Shown here piece by piece: positions 52,478-63,513 of a DNA stretch of 64,000 bases. Positions within the stretch are counted from its first letter, which is position 1; each line of letters opens with the position of its first letter. This DNA comes from Streptomyces caeruleatus (GTDB taxonomy: Bacteria > Actinomycetota > Actinomycetes > Streptomycetales > Streptomycetaceae). The position numbers were made by a program, and so were the translations under genes. The notes under the pieces are model-generated. The model had not been told where the DNA came from and did no database searches. It saw nothing but the letters and a program-made list of their open reading frames with translations. The DNA is taken from the NCBI RefSeq assembly GCF_001514235.1, contig NZ_KQ948925.1:373469-437468 (forward strand), given 5' to 3'.

Positions 52478-53455
52478 GTGCGACGCGTTCTCGTACTCGT
52501 TTCCGCCCTCTGCACAGCGCTCGCCCTGCTCTCGTCCTGCACATGGGGCGGCCCGGACGGGGACGGCGGCCGGCCGCCCGGGGCGCCCACGGGTGTGACG
52601 GCCGAGGCGGGCAGCGCGACCAGCGTGCACGTCATGTGGAACGCGGTCGCCACGGACCGAGGCGTCCATGTCTACGAGGTGTATCGGGGCCCCACAAAGG
52701 TCAAGGAAGTGCCGGGTGCGGCGCACATGGTGGATGTCACCATGCTGAAGCCCTCCACCGCCTACGTCTTCACCGTGCGGGCCCGTGACGAGGACGGGCG
52801 GCTCGGGCCGCCGAGCCGGCAGGTCCGGGCCACGACCCCGGCTGCGGTGGCCGCCGACCGCTCGGCTCCGACGCGCCCGGGGAAGGTCACCGGCCGCGCG
52901 GTGGGCAGCCGGGCGGTCCAGCTGTCGTGGTCGAAGGCCACGGACGACCGGGACGTGGTGTCGTACGACATCCATCAGGGCGACACGAAGATCCACAGTG
53001 TGGGCGGCAACCAGACGGCGACCGTGGTCACCGGACTCCGTCCGGGCACTCGCTACGCGTTCACCGTCCGGGCCCGGGACGCGGCCGACAACGTCTCCCC
53101 CGCCACGGCGGCGGTCCGCGTCACCACGCCCGGCACCGACGACGGCCGCGGCACCGCACCGACCGGCTTCCGGGCGACGACCCGTCGGGCGGACGGGGCG
53201 TACTACCTCGACCTGAGCTGGGTGCCGCCGCAGACGGACGGCGTCGTCACGGAGTACGAGGTCCGCCTGGACGGCCGTACGGCCACCTCGCTGGTGTACG
53301 GCGGAAGCGCGCCGCGCGGGCGGGCCACGTACAGCTTCTACCTGGGCCCGGACTCCGGGGTCGGCCACCGGGTCCGGATCCGGGGCAGGCTACCGGACGG
53401 CACCTGGGGCGGCTTCTCGGCGGAGCGGACGGTGACGACCGGCGGGCGGGGCTGA
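52478..53455 (+). CDS. Lipoprotein with fibronectin type III domains
   Basis: 325 residues. Signal with lipobox LLSSC, then two clear FN3 domains (GAPTGVTAEAGSATSVHVMW to VRATTP, and RPGKVTGRAVGSRAVQLSW to VRVTTP) and a third more divergent one with YYLDLSWVPPQTDGVV. GTG 52478 lies 7 nt after GGGAGG. FN3 modules are common in secreted chitinases and cellulases; here there is no catalytic domain. The nearby chitosanase and DasR-like site hint at a role in chitin or chitosan growth. Confidence 0.86.
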   Translation: MRRVLVLVSALCTALALLSSCTWGGPDGDGGRPPGAPTGVTAEAGSATSVHVMWNAVATDRGVHVYEVYRGPTKVKEVPGAAHMVDVTMLKPSTAYVFTVRARDEDGRLGPPSRQVRATTPAAVAADRSAPTRPGKVTGRAVGSRAVQLSWSKATDDRDVVSYDIHQGDTKIHSVGGNQTATVVTGLRPGTRYAFTVRARDAADNVSPATAAVRVTTPGTDDGRGTAPTGFRATTRRADGAYYLDLSWVPPQTDGVVTEYEVRLDGRTATSLVYGGSAPRGRATYSFYLGPDSGVGHRVRIRGRLPDGTWGGFSAERTVTTGGRG

Positions 53456-53621
53456 CGAGCGGTCCGGTGTCCCCCGGATGCAGCAACGTGTCACCTGACC
53501 GGGTCCGTCCGCATGCGGGCCGGACCCCGGGCGCGTTGGCTGCCCCTGAGGCAGCACGGGCGTTCCCGACCCTCGGCGGCGCAACGGACGTACCGCCAAC
53601 CGTGCCGCCGGAGGGCATTCC

Positions 53622-54158
53622 ATGCGCAATTCATCGCTATTCCTCCGCTCGGGCCTGACCGTGGCAGCCGCCTCTCTTCCCTTCGTCGTGGTCGCGGGTT
53701 CGGCCGCCGCGGTCTCGGGGATCTCCGTGAGCACCACCGGGTCCACGGTCTCCGTCACCACCAGCGCGTGCAGCAACGTCAACGGCAGTTGGGGCACGGC
53801 TTCCCTGCTGACCAGCCGGCAGGCGAACTTCGCCCAGGGCCGCCAGGTCTCCCTGTCGGGGACGGACGCCCTTCAGTCGGCGGCCTGGTCCGGCGTGAGC
53901 CCGGGCACGTACACCGTCATCGTCCAGTGCTCCAACGGCACGACGGCGGGAACCCAGTCCGTCATCGTCTCGGGTCCCTCCCCCACCCGCACGATCTCCA
54001 CCACGGCCTCGCCGTCGCGCGGTGTCATGGGCGGCATGGGCGGAGGCACGAAGGACTACGGCACGCTCACGCTGGTGGGCGGCGGAGTCCTGGTGGGCGC
54101 GGGCGTCGCGGCCACGGCCTGGTTCCTGCGCCGCAAGTCGAAGCCGTACCGGCTCTGA
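53622..54158 (+). CDS. Secreted, membrane-anchored protein of unknown function
   Basis: 178 residues: signal peptide (SGLTVAAASLPFVVVAGSAAA), a Ser/Thr-rich beta domain with two cysteines (Cys50 and Cys102 area) and QSAAWSGVSPGTYTVIVQC, a Gly/Met-rich linker (MGGMGGG), then a membrane helix and a basic tail RRKSKPYRL. No LPxTG sortase motif. ATG 53622 follows GGAGGG. Family pattern known from Streptomyces; function not known to me. Confidence 0.78.
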   Translation: MRNSSLFLRSGLTVAAASLPFVVVAGSAAAVSGISVSTTGSTVSVTTSACSNVNGSWGTASLLTSRQANFAQGRQVSLSGTDALQSAAWSGVSPGTYTVIVQCSNGTTAGTQSVIVSGPSPTRTISTTASPSRGVMGGMGGGTKDYGTLTLVGGGVLVGAGVAATAWFLRRKSKPYRL

Positions 54159-54197
54159 GGCCCCCTCAGAGTCACATCGCCCCGCAGGACCCTCGGC

Positions 54198-54749
54198 TCA
54201 CGCCGTCTCGTGTCCCGGCAGTTCGGCGAACTCCTCCAGGGCGCGCGTGAGCCACTGCGTCCAGAAGGTCTCCAGGTCGATGCCGGCGCGCAGCACCAGG
54301 TGCCGCAAGCGGTCCTGGGAGCCGTCCCTGCCGGGCGGGAAGTCGCGCTTCTCGATCTCCTCGTACTCGGCCAACTGCCGCCGGTGGAGGTCGAGATGGC
54401 GGCGGAGGTCGGCCTCGATGCCGTCGGTGCCGACCACGGCCGCGGCACGCATCCGCAGCAGCAGGGTGTCACGGTGGGGCTTCGGGTCCTGGGACGCGGC
54501 GGTCCAGCGGGCCAGTTCGGCACGGCCCGCGGGCAGGACCTCGTAGCTCTTCTTCTGCCCACGGGCCGGCTGTTCGCTCGGCAGGGTGCGGATGAACCCC
54601 TCGGCCTCCAGTTTTCCCAGCTCCCGATAGATCTGCTGGTGCGTCGCCGACCAGAAGTACCCGATCGACCGGTCGAAGCGACGGGTCAGCTCCAGCCCCG
54701 AGGACGGCCTTTCGACCAGGGCGGTGAGGATCGCGTGCGGGAGTGACAT
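54198..54749 (-). CDS. PadR-family transcriptional regulator
   Basis: 183 residues: PadR winged helix (HAILTALVERPSSGLELTRRF, WSATHQQIYRELGKLEAEGFI) and the Vir-type C-terminal helical domain. It lies 31 nt downstream of the dienoyl-CoA reductase gene in the same operon, so a palindrome upstream of that gene is its likely site for autoregulation. Confidence 0.93.
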   Translation of the reverse strand: MSLPHAILTALVERPSSGLELTRRFDRSIGYFWSATHQQIYRELGKLEAEGFIRTLPSEQPARGQKKSYEVLPAGRAELARWTAASQDPKPHRDTLLLRMRAAAVVGTDGIEADLRRHLDLHRRQLAEYEEIEKRDFPPGRDGSQDRLRHLVLRAGIDLETFWTQWLTRALEEFAELPGHETA

Positions 54750-54780
54750 GGGCCCATCCTAGGGACGCGTCCGGGTGCCC

Positions 54781-57036
<2,256 letters not shown>

Positions 57037-57057
57037 ACGCATCCCGCCGACGGCGAG

Positions 57058-57438
57058 TCACATCGGGCCGGGGCGACTCTCCAGAACCACGTGCAGCTCG
57101 CGCTCCTGGTCACCCGAGGCGGAGGCGAGATCGTGCACCGTGAACAGGGAGTCCAGCGTCGTACGGAGCCGTTCGATGGCCCAGTAGCCGCCCTGCGCGT
57201 CGGCCTCGACGGAGGACGACAGCCGAGCGGGAGGCGGGCACTCCTGCGCGTCGGTGACCTCGAACGTGCCGAGCCACACCATCGGCCGCGTCTCGTGGAG
57301 CTGCTGCGGCACGTCCTCGGGGCCCCGGTCGGACTCGAAGCACGCGCACAGCGCGTCGAACACGATCCGGGCGTCTTCCTTGTTGCATCCGCTGATCTCG
57401 ACGGAGACGGGTTCCTCGTGCATTCGTTCACGGTCCAT
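57058..57438 (-). CDS. Small conserved Streptomyces protein, unknown function
   Basis: 126 residues, acidic, no signal or membrane helix. It begins MDRERMHEEPVSVEISGCNK with a probable alternating beta/alpha fold and WLGTFEVTDAQ, YWAIERLRTTLDSLFTVHD. ATG 57438 lies 7 nt after GAGGAG. I do not recognise the family. Its length and fold pattern resemble small effector- or immunity-like proteins, but nothing nearby supports that. Confidence 0.72.
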   Translation of the reverse strand: MDRERMHEEPVSVEISGCNKEDARIVFDALCACFESDRGPEDVPQQLHETRPMVWLGTFEVTDAQECPPPARLSSSVEADAQGGYWAIERLRTTLDSLFTVHDLASASGDQERELHVVLESRPGPM

Positions 57439-57551
57439 CGTGATCGCTCCTCTCGTGGCCGCACCGCGGTACCACGGGTAGCCCGCGGAACCGGACCCCA
57501 ACCCAAGAAAAGCACCACCCGCCGCCGAGCACTACCGGCGGCGCCGTGCCG

Positions 57552-58424
57552 TCAGCCGCGCGTGAACCGGTAGGTCTTGCTGTCCGTCAGCACACAGAAG
57601 CCGGGCGAAATCACGATCACGCGCAGCGTGCCGGTACGGCGGTCGTAGTCGATGCCCTCCGTCTCGAACTCGCCCGAGCAGGAGCTGCGCAGCGGCAGCT
57701 GACGAAGGGCGGTGACACGGCCGGTGACGTCGGAGGTGCCGGGCTCGGCGGACAGGTCGATCCGGAGCAGCGGCTTGGTCATGCCGAAGAGGGTTCCCGC
57801 GGGGTCGTCGGAGGAGCACAGCAGGGTCGTGGCGTCGAGGAAGTCGCAGCCCTGGACGTCGCGTACGGCGTGGTCCAGCCGGATGCTGGAGGTCCAGGGG
57901 AGGTTCGCCGACGGCGAGGTGGCGGGGTTCACTCCCGGTGTCGGGTGGACCAGCAGCCGGGTCATGGTGCCCCACTCGCCCGAGACCATCCACTGGCCGC
58001 CGGGCGTGACGGCGGCGAAGGAGTTGTTCAGGGCCTCCCCGGAACCCAGCGTGTGGACGTACTCCGACCAGGTCCCGTCCGGTGCCTGGACCCGGAACAT
58101 CTTCGCGGTGCCCGAGTCCGCCTGGTACGGCTCGATGTAGTAGCCGTCGTAGGAGGCGTCGGGGTCACCCACGTGGTTCCAGCCGCGGCTGCTGACCGAG
58201 ACGGGGATGGTACCGATGCCCGTGTACCGGTTGGGGCTGTTCGCCGGGACCTCGACCGAGGCCAGGCCCTGGCTCTCGGTCAGCGGGTCGGCGCGGTCGG
58301 AGCCCACCTCCGTCCAGGTGTCGGCGGCCTGCGCGGGCGTCGCGGTGGACAGCACGGCGGCGGAGGCGAGGGCGACGAGGCTGGTGAGAGCGGCGTGACA
58401 ACGTTGCCGGGCGCGCAGGGCCAT
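57552..58424 (-). CDS. Secreted protein of unknown function
   Basis: 290 residues: signal peptide ending TPAQA, then a beta-rich domain with repeated short strands (GYYIEPYQADSGTAKMFRVQ, VSGEWGTMTRLLVHPTPG, GCDFLDATTLLCSSDD) and two cysteine pairs. It looks like a beta-propeller without recognised active residues. ATG 58424 follows AAGGAG by 8 nt. Divergent from the phosphatase gene (269-nt gap). Confidence 0.82.
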   Translation of the reverse strand: MALRARQRCHAALTSLVALASAAVLSTATPAQAADTWTEVGSDRADPLTESQGLASVEVPANSPNRYTGIGTIPVSVSSRGWNHVGDPDASYDGYYIEPYQADSGTAKMFRVQAPDGTWSEYVHTLGSGEALNNSFAAVTPGGQWMVSGEWGTMTRLLVHPTPGVNPATSPSANLPWTSSIRLDHAVRDVQGCDFLDATTLLCSSDDPAGTLFGMTKPLLRIDLSAEPGTSDVTGRVTALRQLPLRSSCSGEFETEGIDYDRRTGTLRVIVISPGFCVLTDSKTYRFTRG

Positions 58425-58693
58425 GGGGTGACTCCTTGGGGGGTGGGTGCGTGTCGGCGGACAGTTTGGCGGAGCCGCGATGGTCATGTACAGGCCAATC
58501 GAAGGAATGCGTGCTGTCTGTTCGGCCACAGTCGTCCGCCGTCGTGATGACTTCGGCGTACGCCCGCACTCGTGTTGAGGGATGGTGGAGGAGAACGACC
58601 GAGGGGGCCCGGAGAGGGTTGAACGCGGTAGAACAAGGGGAGTCGGCACGGGGGAACGGCGTGCCGCGAAACTGGGCGAAGGCGGTGCGTGGG

Positions 58694-60772
58694 ATGTCTG
58701 CAGCCGAACCTCCCGTTGCCGAGGGCGACGAGCCCGTGCGCGGGCCGGTAGGGCCGAGCGGGCTGCTCGACGTGCTGGGCGTGGCCTCGGTGGTACTGGA
58801 CACCGAGGGGCGCATCGTGCTGTGGAGCCCCCAGGCGGAGGAGCTGTTCGGCTACTCGGCGCAGGAGGCGCTCGGCGAGTACGCGGCCCGGATCATGGTC
58901 CACGAGCAGTACCTGGACCTGGTCGTCAAGCTCTTCGCCGACGTCATGGAGACCGGCGAGGGCTGGGCCGGGGCGTTCCCGATCCGGCGCAAGGACGGCA
59001 GTACACGGCTGGTGGAGTTCCGCAACATGCGGCTGCTCGACGACGAGGGGGACGTGTACGCGCTGGGCCTGTGCGCCGACCAGACGACGGTCCGCCAGGT
59101 GGAGCGGGACGTGGCGCTGTCGACGCGGACGATCGCGCAGGCGCCCATCGGCCTGGCCGTACTGGACACCGAGCTGCGGTACGTCTCGGTCAACGAGGCG
59201 CTGACACAGCTCAACGGCATCTCCGCCGAGGACCATCTCGGCCGTACGCCGCGTGAGCTGCTGCCGGACGCCGACGCCGACGCCGTCGAAGGGGCCCTGC
59301 GCGAGGTGCTGCGGACCGGTGATCCGCTCATCAACCAGCGCATCGTGGGCCGCACCCCGGCCGATCCGGACCGGGAGCACTTCTGGTCCATCTCGCTCTA
59401 CCGGCTGGAGGACACGACGGGCACGGTGCTCGGCGTCGCCGGGATGGCCGTCGACATCACCGAGCAGCACCAGGCCGCCGTGGAGGCCGAGACGGCACGC
59501 CGGCGCCTGGCGCTCATCGCCGACGCCTCCGCCCGGATCGGCACCACCCTGGAGCTGGACCGCACGGCACGCGAGCTGGCCGAAGTCGCCGTGCCGGAGC
59601 TCGCCGACGTGGCGGCCGTGGATCTGCTGGAGGCCGTGGTGGACGGCAGACGCAGCAGCCTCGGGCCCGCGGAGTCGGCGGTGATCCGCGCCTTGGCCGT
59701 GCGCGCGGCACACGACACGGCAGCCCTCGACGCCGCCGACCAGCCGGGCCAGGTCGCCCGCTACGGCCCGGACCGCCTGGTCACCGAGTGTGTGCGCACC
59801 GCCAGTCCGGTGATGGTGACGCACGTCGAGGAGAAGGACCTGCCGCGTATCGCCCGCTCCCCCGAGGCCGCCGTCCAGCTGGGCCACGCGGGCGTGCACT
59901 CCTATCTGGCGGTGCCGCTGATCGCGCGCGGCGAGGTGCTCGGCGCCCTCGACCTCAAGCGCACCCGCAATCCGCTGCCGTTCAGCGAGGACGACCTGCT
60001 GCTCGCCCGTGAGCTGGCGGCCCGCGCGGCCGTGCAGATCGACAACGCGCGCTGGTACCAGAACGCCCGCGACACCGCCCTCACCCTCCAGCGCAGTCTG
60101 CTGCCCAGCCATCCGCCGGTGACCGGCGGCCTGGAGGTCGCCTCCCGCTACCAGCCCGCTGGCGCCAGCGCCGAGGTCGGCGGCGACTGGTTCGACGTGA
60201 TCCCGTTGGAGGGCGGCGAGACGGCGCTCGTCGTCGGCGACGTGATGGGCAGCGGCATCGACGCCGCCACCACCATGGGTCGGCTGCGCACCGCCACGCA
60301 CACGCTGGCCTCCCTGGACCTCGAACCGGCCCGCCTCCTGGAGCACCTCGACAAGATCACCGAGGGCCTCGACCACTCCATCGCCACCTGCGTCTACGCC
60401 ATCCACGACCCCCGGCTGCGGCAGTGCCGGATCGCCAACGCCGGCCACCTGCCGCCCGTCCGCCTCCGCCCCGGCCACCCTCCGGAACTCCTCGAACTGC
60501 CCACCGGGGTACCGCTGGGCGTCGGCGGCGTCCCGTTCTCCACGACGGCGATCGACCTCGAACCCGGTGACCGCCTCGTCTTCTACACCGACGGACTCGT
60601 CGAGACCCGCCAGCACCCGCTCGACGAACGCCTGGCCGCGCTGCTGGAACTCCTCGACGGCCCCGACCGCCCGCTGGAGGAGGTCTGCGACCTCCTGCTG
60701 CGCACCCTGCACCGGCCCGAGAACGCCGACGACGTGGCGCTGCTCATCGCCCGCGTGCTGCCGCCCGACTGA
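58694..60772 (+). CDS. PAS-GAF sensor PP2C (SpoIIE-type) phosphatase
   Basis: 692 residues. Two PAS domains (VASVVLDTEGRIVLWSPQAEELFGY; IGLAVLDTELRYVSVNEALTQLNG), a GAF domain (to AARAAVQIDNARWYQ), and a C-terminal SpoIIE phosphatase with GGDWFDVIPL, GDVMGSGIDAA, ANAGHLPPV, FYTDGLVE and DDVALLIAR, keeping the metal aspartates. Such proteins dephosphorylate anti-sigma-factor antagonists in stress and development. No kinase domain or adjacent anti-sigma gene. ATG 58694 follows GAAGGCGG. Confidence 0.93.
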   Translation: MSAAEPPVAEGDEPVRGPVGPSGLLDVLGVASVVLDTEGRIVLWSPQAEELFGYSAQEALGEYAARIMVHEQYLDLVVKLFADVMETGEGWAGAFPIRRKDGSTRLVEFRNMRLLDDEGDVYALGLCADQTTVRQVERDVALSTRTIAQAPIGLAVLDTELRYVSVNEALTQLNGISAEDHLGRTPRELLPDADADAVEGALREVLRTGDPLINQRIVGRTPADPDREHFWSISLYRLEDTTGTVLGVAGMAVDITEQHQAAVEAETARRRLALIADASARIGTTLELDRTARELAEVAVPELADVAAVDLLEAVVDGRRSSLGPAESAVIRALAVRAAHDTAALDAADQPGQVARYGPDRLVTECVRTASPVMVTHVEEKDLPRIARSPEAAVQLGHAGVHSYLAVPLIARGEVLGALDLKRTRNPLPFSEDDLLLARELAARAAVQIDNARWYQNARDTALTLQRSLLPSHPPVTGGLEVASRYQPAGASAEVGGDWFDVIPLEGGETALVVGDVMGSGIDAATTMGRLRTATHTLASLDLEPARLLEHLDKITEGLDHSIATCVYAIHDPRLRQCRIANAGHLPPVRLRPGHPPELLELPTGVPLGVGGVPFSTTAIDLEPGDRLVFYTDGLVETRQHPLDERLAALLELLDGPDRPLEEVCDLLLRTLHRPENADDVALLIARVLPPD

Positions 60773-60816
60773 CCGGCCCGGGCGGGCGGGTGCGGCCGGA
60801 GCGCTGCGGCGGCCTC

Positions 60817-61662
60817 CTAGCCTGCGCCCTGGTTGAGGCCGACCACGACATTCGCGTACAGCTCGTCGGAGGCGATCAGACGCGCCGACAGGCCGCTGCG
60901 CGTGAAGGCGTCCAGGGCCGTCGGCGCCTGGCGTTCGCTCGTCTCGACCAGGAGACAGCCGCCGGGTGCCAGCCAGCGGGGTGCCTCGGCGGCGACGCGG
61001 CGCAGGACGTCGAGGCCGTCCGGGCCGCCGTCGAGGGCTACGCGCGGTTCGTGGTCGCGGGCCTCCGCGGGCAGGAGCCCGACTTCGTCGCTGGGTACAT
61101 ACGGCACGTTCGCCGCGAGGATGCCGATGCGGCCGCGCAGACTGCCGGGCAGTGCCTCGAACAGATCGCCCTCGTGCACCTGGCCGCCGAAGGGCGCCAC
61201 GTTACGGCGGGCGCAGCGCACCGCCGCGGTGTCGATGTCGGCGGAGTGCAGCTCGACGCGGCCGAGTGCGGCGGCCAGTGCGGCACCGACAGCGCCCGAG
61301 CCGCAGCACAGGTCCACGATCACGGCGGCGTCCGGGGCATGGGCGAGGGCCTGCTCGACCAGGAACTCGGTGCGGCGGCGGGGAACGAAGACGCCGGGTT
61401 CCACGGCGATGCGCAGCCCGCGGAACTCGGCCCAGCCGAGGACGAGTTCGAGGGGCAGCCCGGTGACGCGCCGGTCCACCATCGCGGCGAGTTCGTCCGG
61501 GGTGTCGGCGGCGGCCAGGATCAACCGGGCCTCGTCCTCGGCGAAGACACAGCCGGCGGCACGCAGCGCGGACACGACGGCGTCGGGCGTGAACGGCGAG
61601 GAGGCAGAGGACGAGGAAGGGGAAGGGGAGGGGGAAGAAGACGGGGAGGAGAGAGGGGGCAT
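60817..61662 (-). CDS. HemK/PrmC-like N5-glutamine methyltransferase
   Basis: 281 residues. A Ser/Pro low-complexity N-terminus encoded by a purine-rich tract, then the HemK fold: PLELVLGWAEFRGLRI, FVPRRRTEFLVEQAL, SAM-binding VDLCCGSGAVGAALA, and ANVPYVP where most family members have NPPY. The Val replaces the first Pro of the motif that holds the target glutamine. A subgroup of Streptomyces proteins has this form; target unknown. A folded 5' region lies upstream. No clear ribosome site. Confidence 0.85.
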   Translation of the reverse strand: MPPLSSPSSSPSPSPSSSSASSPFTPDAVVSALRAAGCVFAEDEARLILAAADTPDELAAMVDRRVTGLPLELVLGWAEFRGLRIAVEPGVFVPRRRTEFLVEQALAHAPDAAVIVDLCCGSGAVGAALAAALGRVELHSADIDTAAVRCARRNVAPFGGQVHEGDLFEALPGSLRGRIGILAANVPYVPSDEVGLLPAEARDHEPRVALDGGPDGLDVLRRVAAEAPRWLAPGGCLLVETSERQAPTALDAFTRSGLSARLIASDELYANVVVGLNQGAG

Positions 61663-61690
61663 GGAAGCCGAGAGCCTTTCGGAAGCCGAA

Positions 61691-61780
61691 GGGTGCTCCC
61701 GCGGTCGCCTACTGGCGGTGACCCGCGCCGACTCGAGGTGAGAGCACCCGACCTGACACAGCGGTAATGGGTCTCACCTC
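61691..61780. promoter_or_regulatory. Region with mutually exclusive long-range helices
   Basis: GGGTGCTC (61691) pairs with GAGCACCC (61742-61749). GAGGTGAGA (61735-61743) pairs with TCTCACCTC (61772-61780). The two helices share 61742-61743, so they compete. Inside the first is a CGCC-loop-GGCG hairpin. On the reverse strand the element ends 29 nt before the methyltransferase ATG, next to a further CCTTTCGG/CCGAAGGG hairpin; on the forward strand it is 165 nt before the molybdoenzyme gene. Confidence 0.45.
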
Positions 61781-61944
61781 CTTGGACTCCAACAGGGGTC
61801 GGGACGGCCCCGACCGGACGGCAACCCTACCCCAACCGACCCGGCTCCGAGCGGGTCCGTGGAGCGCGTACGGTTGAATGAACAAACACTGATCACGCTC
61901 GACCCGCGGGCCGTCGCCTACGGCGGCCTGGAGGCACTCCCCGT

Positions 61945-62542
<598 letters not shown>

Positions 62543-62550
<8 letters not shown>

Positions 62551-63418
62551 CGTGACTGCGACGGACGTGACTGCGACGGACGTGACTGCGACTGGCGTGC
62601 CGGTGACTGGCGTGACCGCGACCGACGTGACCGTGACCGATGTGACCGTGACTGAGGCGGCTGTGACAGAGACGTTCGCTCCCTCGACCCGTTTCGCCGT
62701 GCCCGGGCGGATCGCCGTCAGCAACCGGGCCGCCGCGCTGTGGCAGACCGCGACGATCACCGAGATCCGCCGCGAGACCCCGCACGCCGCCACCTTCCGG
62801 TTCGCGGTGCCGGCCTGGGCGGGTCACCTGCCGGGCCAGCACCTGATGCTGCGGCTGACCGCGCGGGACGGCTATGTGGCCCAGCGCCACTACTCGATCG
62901 CGTCCGCACCGGACGACTCCGGCCACATCGAGCTGACCCTGGACCATGTCGAGGGCGGTGAGGTGTCCGGCTGGTTCCACTCGGTGGCCGAGCCCGGCGA
63001 CACGGTCGAGGTGCGCGGCCCGCTCAGCGGCTTCTTCGCCTGGCCCGGCGACCGGCCCGCGCTGCTGGTCAGCGCCGGCTCGGGTGTCGTACCGCTGATG
63101 TCGATGGTGCGCCACCACCGGGCACGTGGCCTGGACGTGCCGCTGCGGCTGCTGGTGTCGGCGCGCAGCCCCGAGGAGCTGATCTACGCGCGGGAGTACG
63201 GCGCGGAGACGACGCCCGTGTTCACCCGGAGTGCGCCGCAGGGTGTGGCCGTGGGACGTATGGCCGCCGCACATGTGGCGTCCCTCCTGGCCGAGCGGCC
63301 TCCCGGTGGGTGGGAGGCCTATGTGTGCGGGTCCAACGGCTTCGCCGAGCACGCGTCCCGGCTGCTGGTGGCGGCCGGTCAGCCTGTGGACCGAATCCGG
63401 ATCGAACGCTTCGGCTGA
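62543..63418 (+). CDS. FAD-dependent ferredoxin-reductase-like protein
   Basis: 291 residues from GTG 62543, overlapping the molybdoenzyme stop (GTGACTGA). FAD motif RHYSIAS, NAD(P)-binding GSGVVPLMSMVRHH, and the C-terminal YVCGSNGFAEHA. It lacks the 2Fe-2S domain of related reductases. The first 40 residues are a VTATD-type pentapeptide repeat, so the true start may lie at any of several in-frame GTG codons. Likely redox partner of the upstream enzyme. Confidence 0.88.
62549..62668 (+). repeat. 15-nt tandem repeats at a gene start
   Basis: Seven to eight units related to GACGTGACTGCGACG, two identical and others diverged at 1-4 positions. They encode D-V-T-A-T repeats and offer a GTG start in every unit. 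Confidence 0.85.
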
Positions 63419-63513
63419 ACGGCGGTGCCAGCGGCCCGGCGGTCCGCACCGGGGCCGCGTGTTCGTCCGGGATCGTCAGGAACGATGTCCGGCGTACGGG
63501 GTACCTGGACGTC

